A stretch of 30,943 nt of DNA from a virus. Below, in pieces: positions 1-8,131 of this stretch. The notes below the pieces were generated by a model. The model ran no database searches. It was not told the DNA's origin and saw nothing but the letters and a program-made list of their open reading frames with translations. The position numbers and the translations under genes were made by a program. Within the stretch, counting starts at the first letter, position 1, and every line of letters begins with the position of its first letter. The stretch lies in IMG/VR virus record IMGVR_UViG_3300035698_009463, positions 1 through 30,943 of that record; one strand, written 5' to 3'.

Positions 1-939
1 AGAGGACATTATACTAAAGAAAAAATAGCTGAACAAAAAAAGAAATTTGGAACAGAGGGTCAAATGGATGTTTCATCCTTTGCGAAAATGGGTTTAGATA
101 TAGATAGTAACGATAATGATTTCAAGGCCTATGAACAATGGATTAGTTCTACTCAACAAGATGTATTAGCATCGATTCCTAAAGAAGTTATATCTCAAGC
201 AGCAGATTATACATTTGATAGTAATAAATATAAATCAGCTTCATTAGTAGCTCAGTTATTCCAAAAAATCAAAAACTATAATAATTATTATAAGAGAGCA
301 GCAAGTTCAGGCGATCCAATTAAAATAAAAGCATTATTCGATAAATCGTCAGGTGTGGCAACATCTATGAACACACTTAAAACTGATTTTCCAGATATGT
401 ATAATTCATTATTTGCTAATGCATCTAAAATGGGACCGGGATATTCGCAATATTTTTCAGCCGCTATGCAAGGAGCTAAAGACGCAACAGCTATAAGAGG
501 ATTAATAAACACACCAGGAAATATAAAAACTTTCAAATATGGTGGTAATTTACGTTCTCTATCAAGAAATAAAACAGCAGTTATCGGAGAGGGTGGATTT
601 GATGAATTTTATCACCAAGGTAAAATCTCTTCACCAGTTAATAGAAGAGACCACTCTACTATCGAAGGTTTTATGGATAGAGCATTCAGAAAAATACTGA
701 AAACAGGTCAAGGAACAACAAGTAGAATTACTATGCCAAGTGTTCCTGATATAGTTAATATGATGAAGAAAACTCAAGAATATTATATAAATAATATGGA
801 CGATATGCAAAAGAATATGTATAAGAAAACTAATGAAGGTAATATTTTGACAAGCAATAATGCGAATAGTACAGTTATGACTAATAACTCAAATACTACA
901 AATTTTAATAATATGACTAGTTCTATTGTTAATTATTAA
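1..939 (+). CDS. C-terminal part of a probable tail tape-measure protein (5' partial)
   Basis: The frame is open from the first base of the window, so the gene probably begins upstream. An ATG at 64 with AGAGGG at 54-59 is an alternative start that would give 291 aa. A short segment (AVIGEGGFDEF, about residues 176-186 counted from that ATG) recalls the 'VGEAGPEAVIPL'-type patch common near the C-terminus of tape-measure proteins. The tail end is very rich in Asn, Thr and Ser. The position just before a gp48/54-like gene fits T4 gp29, which precedes genes 48 and 54. A tape measure sets tail length and links hub to tube. The fold is not proven; it could be another hub or tail protein. Confidence 0.5.
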   Translation, partial: RGHYTKEKIAEQKKKFGTEGQMDVSSFAKMGLDIDSNDNDFKAYEQWISSTQQDVLASIPKEVISQAADYTFDSNKYKSASLVAQLFQKIKNYNNYYKRAASSGDPIKIKALFDKSSGVATSMNTLKTDFPDMYNSLFANASKMGPGYSQYFSAAMQGAKDATAIRGLINTPGNIKTFKYGGNLRSLSRNKTAVIGEGGFDEFYHQGKISSPVNRRDHSTIEGFMDRAFRKILKTGQGTTSRITMPSVPDIVNMMKKTQEYYINNMDDMQKNMYKKTNEGNILTSNNANSTVMTNNSNTTNFNNMTSSIVNY

Positions 940-951
940 GAGGAGATTATA

Positions 952-2103
952 ATGGTAGGACCGACGGAAATATTTAGTCTTGTTACAGGAGCAAGTATAA
1001 GTTTTAAAGATACATTAAGTAATGCAACTAAACTAAACAAACTAACAAATAAGATTGAAGACAGTACTACATCTATACAATCTTCAATTATCGAAGGATA
1101 CGATAATATTAAGAATTCTTATAGTTGGAAACCAAAAGATGAGAAGGATAGTAAAGAGAAACAAGTAACTCCACCAAATAAAACAGCTAAAAAACCACCC
1201 GAAGTATTTTCATATCCAGCTGGAATAGAAGAAACAAAGGCTCCATATGTAATCCTAAAGGGATTTCCTTTTAAATTTCAATCTGTGGGAAATTTGCAGA
1301 GAGGGATAATAGACCATAGTCAAGTAGATTATAGATTTATATTTAATTCTTATATACCAACTTCTCTATCTTATTCAAATACAATCACATTTAAAGACAC
1401 ACAGGCTTTTTATGCTGGATTGGACGAGAAAGCTATTCAGAGGAATCTAGAGGATGGTTCAATATTAGATAAAGATTGGAAAACAGGACTTACGGACATC
1501 GCGAAACTAGCAGCTGGTGTTGGAGAAGGTATGATAAATAAATTTTTAATTAATGATGGTGGAGATTCTAAGTTAAAAAATATAATAGAAACTACTAAAA
1601 ATTATCAGAAAATTTACAAAGGATATCAAATAAATCCAAAAGATATTAAGATATTTGAAGAAGCTTCTAACCTTAATATAACTCTAGAGTATAAAATAAT
1701 ACCTAAGAATAAAGACGAAGCTAAAAAGATGAGAACTCTAATAGCTGTTTTGGATCAATCTTCTAAACCACAATATGGAGATTTAGGAAATAAAGAAATA
1801 AAAATAGATTATATAGTATCTCCGTTCTTATACAATCTTTCTGTTGTGATACCACAACCTGATAAAAAGGCATCTCCATCTGATACTTGGTTTCTTTATC
1901 AGAACGCCAGATATTTAGCAATGACTGCATTTTCGGCTGATCCTATAAAAAATGACAATAGAGAAGATATTCCTTTTTATTATGATGGTAATACAGTTGG
2001 GTGGGAACTAAAAATGACATTTGAAACTATATTTAAAGTTATTAGAAATTCACAAGGACAAAAGAATGAAGTAATGAAAACTGTAGAGGGGATATTAAAA
2101 TAA
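952..2103 (+). CDS. Putative baseplate tail-tube cap/initiator, gp48/gp54-like
   Basis: 383 aa with a charged, Lys/Pro-rich N-terminal third (residues about 35-85) and a folded remainder. The C-terminal half has the general plan I associate with T4 gp48/gp54: a beta strand ending in a Pro (LEYKIIPKNKDEAKKMRTL), a helix, a strand-rich block with SPFLYNLSV, and a closing strand GWELKMTFETIF, comparable to the terminal strand of gp48. In T4 these proteins form the rings on which the tail tube nucleates, and their genes follow gene 29, as here. The RBS AGGAG lies just upstream. The stop overlaps the next start as TAATG. Similarity is by pattern only, so other tube-fold or hub roles remain possible. 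Confidence 0.45.
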   Translation: MVGPTEIFSLVTGASISFKDTLSNATKLNKLTNKIEDSTTSIQSSIIEGYDNIKNSYSWKPKDEKDSKEKQVTPPNKTAKKPPEVFSYPAGIEETKAPYVILKGFPFKFQSVGNLQRGIIDHSQVDYRFIFNSYIPTSLSYSNTITFKDTQAFYAGLDEKAIQRNLEDGSILDKDWKTGLTDIAKLAAGVGEGMINKFLINDGGDSKLKNIIETTKNYQKIYKGYQINPKDIKIFEEASNLNITLEYKIIPKNKDEAKKMRTLIAVLDQSSKPQYGDLGNKEIKIDYIVSPFLYNLSVVIPQPDKKASPSDTWFLYQNARYLAMTAFSADPIKNDNREDIPFYYDGNTVGWELKMTFETIFKVIRNSQGQKNEVMKTVEGILK

Positions 2104-2510
2104 TGAATTATTTTGAATTTTTTAAAGATTATGAAATAGATTTAACAGATTATTTAAACGAGTATGATATTAAGTTTACTAATTTACAACCAAAGAAAAC
2201 TACATTAAAAGAATTGTTATCATTTGAGCAATTATATTTGAATGTAGAAGATGAGTGGTTGGGAAAATATAATATAGAAGATGAAACTAGATTGGATCAT
2301 CTTTCACAAAAAATATACGATACGGATAAATATTGGTGGGTTATATTGTATATAAACTTTAAAGAAAATCCTTTTTGGTTTATTTTAAATGAAAGACAAT
2401 TGAACGAAATAGCTAATTTACTTAAAACCGGAGAAAATAAATATTCTTCTGAATTAGTTTATTACGATATGTTATCTGAGATGAATGATTATAATAAGAC
2501 ATTTATATAA
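2103..2510 (+). CDS. gp53: Baseplate wedge protein, gp53-like
   Basis: 135 aa. The core reads DETRLDHLSQKIYDTDKYWW followed closely by NPFWFI. This matches the gp53/LysM-like wedge pattern of a helix, 'ayaiYgdp.lyWvll..N', then an aromatic stretch that continues into a helix. T4 gp53 joins wedges together around the hub. Its start overlaps the stop of the preceding gene by one base (TAATG), which suggests translational coupling. It is shorter than T4 gp53 (about 196 aa) and lacks that protein's C-terminal extension. It is the last gene before the first TATAAATA-bearing gap. Confidence 0.7.
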   Translation: MNYFEFFKDYEIDLTDYLNEYDIKFTNLQPKKTTLKELLSFEQLYLNVEDEWLGKYNIEDETRLDHLSQKIYDTDKYWWVILYINFKENPFWFILNERQLNEIANLLKTGENKYSSELVYYDMLSEMNDYNKTFI

Positions 2511-2523
2511 TTAAGAAAAGATA

Positions 2524-2531
2524 TATAAATA
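2524..2531 (+). promoter_or_regulatory. T4-type late promoter core TATAAATA
   Basis: Exact TATAAATA inside the 64-nt gap between the gp53-like and gp27-like genes. It ends 43 nt before the ATG at 2575, leaving room for a leader. In T4 this octamer is the gp55-recognised late -10 element. A 9-bp AT-only hairpin follows directly. Confidence 0.65.
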
Positions 2532-2532
2532 G

Positions 2533-2555
2533 TTTTTTTAATATTCTTAAAAAAA
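2533..2555 (+). other. AT-only hairpin in the leader of the gp27-like gene
   Basis: TTTTTTTAA (2533-2541), loop TATTC, TTAAAAAAA (2547-2555): a perfect 9-bp inverted repeat immediately after the late promoter core. It has no G-C pairs, so it is thermodynamically weak and could be chance in AT-rich DNA. It could protect the 5' end of the late mRNA or be part of a weak terminator for the upstream unit. Confidence 0.3.
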
Positions 2556-2574
2556 TAGTTCAGAGTGGGGAATA

Positions 2575-3825
2575 ATGTATATAAATTATGTTTTATATAA
2601 ACCTATGTCTGGGGATGAAGTAGTTATAAAAAAAGAAGATGTTTCTATTAATATTTCTCAAGATATTTTCTTTCCTATTACTCAAATAGAAGTTACTATT
2701 TCAAATGGATATACTTTTGGAACAATACAACCATCTTACGGAGATAAGTTAGAAGTTAGTTACACATATACTAAGATAGATCCTACGAAATCTACATATG
2801 CAGATCAGGAGATATTAAAAGATATTGTCGAATATTTCATCTATAAAAAAACATCTGCTGAAATAGGCATTAGAGAATTTAGATCTTTTACCTTATCTTG
2901 TGTTACTTCAGAAAATGTAGTTGATTTTTACACTAAATCTTATAGTAGATCATTTAGTGAAGAAACAACTGGATATATAATTCAAAAGATATTTGACAAT
3001 CACAGTTTAGAAGTAGAATTCTATAACAAGAGTAATATGAAATTAGATCATTTTACATCTCCTTTATGGACGGGAATAAAGACTTTAAAATATATGTTGA
3101 ATTTTGCATTAGATTCTAAAGATAATGGAGCATATGTTGTTTGGCAGGATTTTTTCACAGGTAAATTTAATTTAGTGACTATACCTGCTTTATTCAATGA
3201 TGAATTTTTAGAAAAATTTGAAGATGATGAAGTATATGATGACTATAAACAAGCGACAGTATATGATCCAGTAGGAAAATTTTCTTCTAAGGATTCCAAC
3301 TTTAATAAATTAGATCATCTTTTTATATCAAAAGATTTTGACTATATGAAAATGTTAAACATAGGATTTGGTAAATCAAATTATACTAGTTTTGATCTAA
3401 ATAAAAATGAGTTATTCACAACTGATAAAAAAATAGATGATATAGGATCGACACATCTATCTACTTTCTTTGTAACAGGTGATGATTTTTTAGGTAAGAA
3501 TTCATCAGATTTTATCATTCAAGATTCTAACAAGGAAATAACAAGAGGATATATGAAGACCAGATATTCCAAAATGTTAGTTGATACAATCGAATTAAAA
3601 TTTTCATTAAATGGAAATCTAAGAAGAAAAGTAGGTATGATATTAGATATTGAAGTTCCTACCCAAGAGCAGGATGAATGGTATAATCCTGAGACTGTTT
3701 ATAGTGGAAAATATCTAATAAGAGGAATAAATCATAAAATAACAGGATATTCATATAAACAAGAAATAACAGTTGTATCTACAGGATATAACGATAACAT
3801 AAATAAAGAATTAAAGAGATGGTAA
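2575..3825 (+). CDS. gp27: Baseplate hub protein, gp27-like (gpD/VgrG N-domain type)
   Basis: 416 aa, close to T4 gp27 (391 aa). Matches to the family plan include SRSFSEETTGYIIQKIF (about residues 123-139), the PLWTGIKTLKYMLNFAL helix followed by AYVVWQDF, which parallels 'PWTSTFENYLSYVREVA ... FVFVWQDI' in gp27, and a C-terminal IRGINHKITGYSYKQEITVV strand pair typical of gpD/gp27 proteins. gp27 trimers form the hub ring that adapts the trimeric spike to the hexameric tube. It is followed directly by an OB-fold gp5-type gene, the expected spike partner. It heads a unit behind a TATAAATA promoter and stops in a TAATG overlap with the next gene. Confidence 0.75.
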   Translation: MYINYVLYKPMSGDEVVIKKEDVSINISQDIFFPITQIEVTISNGYTFGTIQPSYGDKLEVSYTYTKIDPTKSTYADQEILKDIVEYFIYKKTSAEIGIREFRSFTLSCVTSENVVDFYTKSYSRSFSEETTGYIIQKIFDNHSLEVEFYNKSNMKLDHFTSPLWTGIKTLKYMLNFALDSKDNGAYVVWQDFFTGKFNLVTIPALFNDEFLEKFEDDEVYDDYKQATVYDPVGKFSSKDSNFNKLDHLFISKDFDYMKMLNIGFGKSNYTSFDLNKNELFTTDKKIDDIGSTHLSTFFVTGDDFLGKNSSDFIIQDSNKEITRGYMKTRYSKMLVDTIELKFSLNGNLRRKVGMILDIEVPTQEQDEWYNPETVYSGKYLIRGINHKITGYSYKQEITVVSTGYNDNINKELKRW

Positions 3826-4133
3826 TGGAAGATTTTTCAGATGTATGTCTTGAGGGAATTCATCAAGCAAGAGTTTTAGATAACATAGATAAATATGGAA
3901 GAGAACGTCTATTTGTAAGAGTTTATGGAATTCACGATACTACAGATTTTAACAATAAATCATATGGTATCCCTGCTCAACACTGTGCTCCATCTGCATA
4001 TGAATCTGGGGATATACCTCCTATAGATTCTGAAGTATGGATTATGTTTAGAGGAAATTCTAAATATGGATTTAATCCTAATGAATGTGTTTGGTTAGGA
4101 ATAGTAAGAAAAAATAATTATGAGAGGGAATAA
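3825..4133 (+). CDS. Spike-base OB-fold protein, gp5 N-domain-like, no lysozyme
   Basis: 102 aa from the ATG at 3825. That start overlaps the preceding TAA (TAATG) and has AGAG at 3814-3817 as a sensibly spaced RBS. The in-frame ATG at 3819 lies too close to that RBS. The pattern GIHQARVLDNIDKYGRERLF, VRVYGIHD, IPAQHCAPSA, SEVWIMFRGN and a final WLG fits the OB-fold of gp5/VgrG/gpV spikes. In T4 this domain joins the spike to gp27, the product of the neighbouring gene here. Unlike T4 gp5 (575 aa) there is no lysozyme domain and no triple beta-helix needle, so those parts must be encoded elsewhere or be absent. Confidence 0.65.
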   Translation: MEDFSDVCLEGIHQARVLDNIDKYGRERLFVRVYGIHDTTDFNNKSYGIPAQHCAPSAYESGDIPPIDSEVWIMFRGNSKYGFNPNECVWLGIVRKNNYERE

Positions 4134-5138
4134 ATGCTTTTATTTACAGGTGCGGGTTTAGTAGAAAGAACTACTGCTTCATTGACATCACATATTCAAA
4201 AAAATAATGGTTTTTTAATACCTAGTATTTCTGCATTGGCGGGACACGCAGCTAGTGAGGTAATAATGTATCTTGGTAGACAGTGGGGATCAATAGGAAT
4301 AAACGATACACTAGATACACAAAGTCAGATAACTAATGTAGATTATACTCCTTCTATAAGTTACGATATAAGAAATCATAAAGAAATTGATCCACTAAAA
4401 GATATATCTTTTAATAATATAAAAGATGTTTTTCATAATATTTATATGGATGACTTTGTTCAGAATAATCTTTATTATGTAACGATATTAGAAAAAAATA
4501 TAAGTTTATTTGGTGAAGATCCTTCTCCAATCATAATTGATTATAAATCAGATGATAGACAGTTAGTAAGTCAGACTGTCCTTTTAACAGCTCTAACTAA
4601 CACAATTGCTCTTCCTGGTATAGTCACAACTCCTACTGTGTTTAATAGATTTGGACAGAATATTACTTTTGCTAACAATTATGGTTATGACTCTGGATTG
4701 GCTTGTGTTTTTCATAATGATTTGAGAGGAACAATTAATAAACTTACTCATAGAATGATAGAAAATAATAGATATATGACTAATAATCAAACAAAGGATG
4801 TAGACACAAGATCGGAATTTGATATTATGATATATACATTCTCTAAGAAATTTAAACCTAGTCCTACCGGAGTGATAAACCAATATGCAAAAGATATTTA
4901 TTTCTTGGAAGGATATCGTTTTGAAGATGTGTCCATTTCTAATATAGCAGGTGTAGAATTGAGCTCAGAAAGTAAAGATACATTTGGTTCAAAGACAATT
5001 ACATTTAGTAGCAATAACATCATCCAAGAAAATTTTGATTTAGTAGATAATATAAATGGAACATCTTCTGAGGAGTATTTATCTCATTTAGTTTATGACC
5101 AATATCAATCTATTATCAGAAAGACAGAAGATTTATAA
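4134..5138 (+). CDS. Baseplate/hub protein of unknown type with a possible tube-like C-terminus
   Basis: 334 aa, no signal peptide. The start has AGAGGGA at 4123-4129. The N-terminus is glycine-rich and mildly hydrophobic (IPSISALAGHAASEVIMYLG). The C-terminal part (about residues 225-305: a strand with DIMIYTFSKKFKP, then YFLEGYRFEDVSIS, IAGVELSSESKDT and TITFSS) resembles the strand order of tail-tube-fold proteins, where an 'f.PS....' strand precedes a strand pair ending 'D.....vtF.y'. With the gp48-like protein upstream, it could be the second member of the gp48/gp54 tube-cap pair. This is inference from position and pattern. It closes the hub unit; a promoter follows. Confidence 0.35.
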   Translation: MLLFTGAGLVERTTASLTSHIQKNNGFLIPSISALAGHAASEVIMYLGRQWGSIGINDTLDTQSQITNVDYTPSISYDIRNHKEIDPLKDISFNNIKDVFHNIYMDDFVQNNLYYVTILEKNISLFGEDPSPIIIDYKSDDRQLVSQTVLLTALTNTIALPGIVTTPTVFNRFGQNITFANNYGYDSGLACVFHNDLRGTINKLTHRMIENNRYMTNNQTKDVDTRSEFDIMIYTFSKKFKPSPTGVINQYAKDIYFLEGYRFEDVSISNIAGVELSSESKDTFGSKTITFSSNNIIQENFDLVDNINGTSSEEYLSHLVYDQYQSIIRKTEDL

Positions 5139-5145
5139 TAATTTT

Positions 5146-5153
5146 TATAAATA
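5146..5153 (+). promoter_or_regulatory. T4-type late promoter core TATAAATA
   Basis: Exact TATAAATA in the 56-nt gap after the hub unit, ending 41 nt before the ATG at 5195. That ATG has its own RBS, AAGGA at 5184-5188. It would drive the neck-wedge unit up to 13401. Confidence 0.65.
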
Positions 5154-5194
5154 ATAGTATATAAAATAGAAAATTTTAAATAAAAGGACAACCA

Positions 5195-5815
5195 ATGAAA
5201 AAAATGAAATATAGTGATTTTTTGGGGTTAACAAAAGAAGAAGAAATAGATGAAAGTTTTGCAAATACATTAGGATCAGCTGTAGTAAGTACAGGAAGTG
5301 CTAATGTCGCAGAACCAGGTTCTATAATGTCAGATGATGCAGCTATGGATAATGATTGGGGAGATTATGAACCAAGAAGTGATACAGATGGACCATTGAG
5401 TGAAATAGAGATTGAATATAAAAAATGGATGAAAGAAACATCCGCAGGTAGTTATGACTTCTTTAGTGTGTTCCCTGTTCTTAACCCAAAGAGCAAATTC
5501 TTTGATCGTCAGATACAAGAACAAAAGAGAGATGGTTCACCCGTTATTGTATATGAAGATGCAACTCATTTCTCTTTAATAAATTTTGATCCTTATGGAA
5601 CAATCGTAGAGAACAAAGGAACTATACAAGAAGATATGATTATCTTAGAAACAACAGATAATACTACATATTCAGTAATATTGAACTTTAATAAAAATAA
5701 GAATGCTCATAGATTACAATGTGAAGATTTAATTTATATTCAAGAGTTTGTAAATATGACTGGTAAGACTGTTTATGTATCACATCCTGATATTGACGAA
5801 ATCATAAAATTTTAA
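5195..5815 (+). CDS. Unknown structural-region protein with a possible capsid-targeting N-terminus
   Basis: 206 aa, not recognised. The N-terminus MKKMKYSDFLGLTKEEEIDE recalls the T4 capsid-targeting peptide (internal protein III starts MKTYQEFIAE), and residues 18-20 (IDE) form an [I/L]xE motif of the kind cut by the gp21 prohead protease. Residues about 40-65 are acidic and low in complexity. The C-terminal half (about 105-206) looks like a compact alpha/beta or beta domain with VIVYEDATHFSLINFDP and a closing YVSHPDIDEIIKF. It is first in its late unit, directly upstream of the W/G-repeat pair. An internal head protein is one possibility, an assembly factor another. Function unknown. Confidence 0.6.
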   Translation: MKKMKYSDFLGLTKEEEIDESFANTLGSAVVSTGSANVAEPGSIMSDDAAMDNDWGDYEPRSDTDGPLSEIEIEYKKWMKETSAGSYDFFSVFPVLNPKSKFFDRQIQEQKRDGSPVIVYEDATHFSLINFDPYGTIVENKGTIQEDMIILETTDNTTYSVILNFNKNKNAHRLQCEDLIYIQEFVNMTGKTVYVSHPDIDEIIKF

Positions 5816-5823
5816 GGAATCTT

Positions 5824-6297
5824 ATGGAAATAGAAAAGAAAGATGTTTTTCAAGAACCCTCTAGTGATTTAGATGCTGATCCAGTTGGAAAGGAATTGTC
5901 AGGACCAACTGATGATATCACTAAGAAATTTTCTGATAAAGTTATAGAAAGAAAAAAACTTAGAAAGGGTGAATATTACGAGTATTGCGTAATGAGAAGA
6001 AACTGTACTAATTTGGGAGCTACTCTTTATCATTGTATTTGGTACGATGGTATTTGGGAAGATGGAAAATTTGACGGTGGGAAATGGCACTCAGGTAAAT
6101 GGATACAAGGTACTTGGAAAAAAGGAATTGACCAAAACAATAAAAGAAGAAACACTCCCCCAAATAAGTGGGAGGAAGAATCTTATGTCTATGGAAATAA
6201 AGTAAACACAGATGTAGACACAGTAATAGAAAGTATACAAGATAAAGTAAAAGAAATCATAACTAAAAATAAAGATGAGATTTACAATGGAAAATAA
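5824..6297 (+). CDS. W/G pentapeptide-like repeat protein (short paralogue)
   Basis: 157 aa. After a polar N-terminus, residues 60-71 read NCTNLGATLYHC. From residue 73 a period-5 repeat follows, each unit of the form [WF]-x-x-G-x: WYDGI, WEDGK, FDGGK, WHSGK, WIQGT, WKKG. This periodicity suggests a small beta-solenoid or pentapeptide-repeat-like stack with an aromatic ladder. A Pro-rich linker (TPPNKW) and a helical C-terminus follow. The next gene has the same NCTN-GAT entry and the same repeat type, so the two are paralogues. RBS AAGGA overlaps the previous stop. The repeats suggest a rigid binding surface; no enzyme motif is visible and the function is unknown. Confidence 0.7.
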   Translation: MEIEKKDVFQEPSSDLDADPVGKELSGPTDDITKKFSDKVIERKKLRKGEYYEYCVMRRNCTNLGATLYHCIWYDGIWEDGKFDGGKWHSGKWIQGTWKKGIDQNNKRRNTPPNKWEEESYVYGNKVNTDVDTVIESIQDKVKEIITKNKDEIYNGK

Positions 6298-7453
6298 TAT
6301 CGAAGAAAAATATGGTGTAAATATCAAAGATTTAATTCTTAATGGTTTAGACGAAAGATCAACAAGAAAAATCTCTGAAATTTTAGATCAGAAAAAAGTA
6401 GCAATTGAGGAAGAAGAGTCAGATGAGGATAACTCTGATGAAGCCTCACTGGCCGAAGGCGATGTATATATGGGATCTAGAGTCAAGGTATTAAAATGGC
6501 TCTTTAAGGCTTTCGGTCCAAAAGAAACCTTTGATCCCAAACAATCAAAATATGAAGATAAGTGGTTTCAAGATGAAATCTTGAATTCAGGACAGACATT
6601 CGTTAGATGTTATTTTGTTAATTGTACCAATAAAGGTGCAACTATGATAAACTGTGCATTTAAGGGTGGAAATTGGTTGGACGGTACATTCAAAGGTCCA
6701 GGTAAGTTTATAAGCAGTTTTTGGAAATCAGGTACTTTCGATGGTGGAATTTGGTATGCAGATTCTGATTGGAAAGGTGGTGCTTGGGTTAGTGGAAAAT
6801 CTGTAGATGGGGAAATTAAGAAAGATGATCCTAACAAGTGGTATCTAGAAAATGTAATAACAAACCCGAAAGATATTAAGAAAGTTAAGAAGTTAGTTTT
6901 GAAAATGAAAAAACTAATTGCTCCTGAAAAGGAATTAGATTCGATGTCAGAATTCATCGAGCAAAATAATGTTATGCCTATGTTTAAAATATTTAATACA
7001 TATGAAAAACGAGCTCAGGGAGAAATAGATACAGAAGATAAAACTACATTAAAAGATCGTGAGGAAGTCGAAGATAGATTGAATATGGAACATAGTGGTA
7101 TTCAAAAAGATAATCAATTATTTATGGATAGGAAAGAGAAATGGGCTAAATCTCAATATGCCAAACTGAACGATGATTTAGCACACGACCCAACTATAAA
7201 TTATAGTTTATTAAAAAGACAATTGGATATCACAATTGACGATCAAAGATGGAAGTGGAACAAAATGATTAATAAAGATTTGTCAGCTTTTGAAAAAAGA
7301 AAGAAAGCTGCATTAAAAAAATTCGATAAGGATAAAATTACTCATTACAAAGATGGTAATTTTACAATGAAGAATTTACTTCTTAAAGATGGTAGACCTA
7401 TAATGAGTCAACTAAGAACAATACTTCAAAAATATACTAGGATAGAGGAATAA
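6287..7453 (+). CDS. W/G pentapeptide-like repeat protein (long paralogue)
   Basis: 388 aa from the ATG at 6287. An in-frame ATG at 6275 would add four residues but lies deeper inside the previous gene. An acidic N-terminal region is followed at about residues 112-171 by NCTNKGATMINC and a run of [WF]xxGx units (FKGGN, WLDGT, WKSGT, FDGGI, WKGGA, WVSGK), less regular than in its upstream paralogue. A DPNKW segment then matches the PPNKW after the repeats in that protein. The C-terminal half is highly charged and probably helical or coiled coil (EEVEDRLNMEHSGIQ, AFEKRKKAALKKFDKD). The 11-nt overlap with the short paralogue suggests coupled translation and perhaps a complex. Function unknown. 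Confidence 0.7.
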   Translation: MENNIEEKYGVNIKDLILNGLDERSTRKISEILDQKKVAIEEEESDEDNSDEASLAEGDVYMGSRVKVLKWLFKAFGPKETFDPKQSKYEDKWFQDEILNSGQTFVRCYFVNCTNKGATMINCAFKGGNWLDGTFKGPGKFISSFWKSGTFDGGIWYADSDWKGGAWVSGKSVDGEIKKDDPNKWYLENVITNPKDIKKVKKLVLKMKKLIAPEKELDSMSEFIEQNNVMPMFKIFNTYEKRAQGEIDTEDKTTLKDREEVEDRLNMEHSGIQKDNQLFMDRKEKWAKSQYAKLNDDLAHDPTINYSLLKRQLDITIDDQRWKWNKMINKDLSAFEKRKKAALKKFDKDKITHYKDGNFTMKNLLLKDGRPIMSQLRTILQKYTRIEE

Positions 7454-7454
7454 A

Positions 7455-8129
7455 ATGGAATCTCCATTTAGAAAATGTGGACAAATATTAAGATTTAGTA
7501 ATAACTCTGATAAGGAATTTCATCTTCAAGATGTTCTTTTCAGAGATGCGGTCCGTCTATATGGAGATCCTGTTGTTTATATTGAGGTGGATAATTTTGT
7601 CGTGGATGAATTCTTTGGTGAAGCTAGAAATAAAGTATTGAGCAAAGCTCACAACTTTTATATATTTAATCAAGATACTGACGAAGATCCAATGACAGCG
7701 ATATTCGGAAATGGACATCAGATGTATAACGAGGGAGAATATTCCTTGTTTACAGCTATAAGTTTCTTTAAGGACGTAGGACTTATGCCAAAGGAAGGTG
7801 ATCTTGTTTGGATTCCTAAATTAGAACAATTAGTCGAAATTGAATTTGTAGATGACTCTCCTACATTTGTAATTCATTCTAAAAATTTAGCCTATGTTTT
7901 CAGATGTAAACTTTATGATTATAATTCTAACATTACAGTTAGTAAAGAAGTTGGTACAGCAGTTCCAGCAATAAATCAAGAGCTATTAGAAGAATTGAAT
8001 GATTTAGTAATAGAGAATGGAAATATTAAGATTGAGGAACAAACAGAAGAAGCTGATATAATAAATAACGATGAAGATTATAACAGAGTGATAAACACAC
8101 CTCCAGTAAGTAAATTTAGTAGAGATTAA
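7455..8129 (+). CDS. gp14: Neck protein, gp14-like head completion/connector protein
   Basis: 224 aa (T4 gp14 is 256 aa). The collinear pattern matches gp14: LQDVLFRDAVRLYGDPVVYI against '[20 protein letters not shown]'; VVDEFFGEARNKVLSKAHNF against '[20 protein letters not shown]'; then GLMPKEGDLVWIP against 'EPKEGDLIYFP', followed by an 'EI..VDD.P.F' strand and the YVFRCKLYDY strand. gp14 acts at the head-tail junction. It lies immediately before the gp15-like terminator gene, as in T4. A gp13 homologue is not next to it here and may be elsewhere. RBS GAGGA overlaps the upstream stop region. The acidic C-terminal tail is not conserved. Confidence 0.8.
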   Translation: MESPFRKCGQILRFSNNSDKEFHLQDVLFRDAVRLYGDPVVYIEVDNFVVDEFFGEARNKVLSKAHNFYIFNQDTDEDPMTAIFGNGHQMYNEGEYSLFTAISFFKDVGLMPKEGDLVWIPKLEQLVEIEFVDDSPTFVIHSKNLAYVFRCKLYDYNSNITVSKEVGTAVPAINQELLEELNDLVIENGNIKIEEQTEEADIINNDEDYNRVINTPPVSKFSRD

Positions 8130-8131
8130 AA

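Noticed and set aside
2511-2550. TTAAGAA...TTCTTAA inverted repeat around the first late promoter
   Set aside because: Seven AT-rich base pairs with a 26-nt loop are not convincing as a terminator or operator.
3819-3824. Earlier ATG for the OB-fold protein
   Set aside because: Only one base after the AGAG motif. The TAATG-coupled ATG at 3825 has proper spacing and follows the coupling style used elsewhere in the window.
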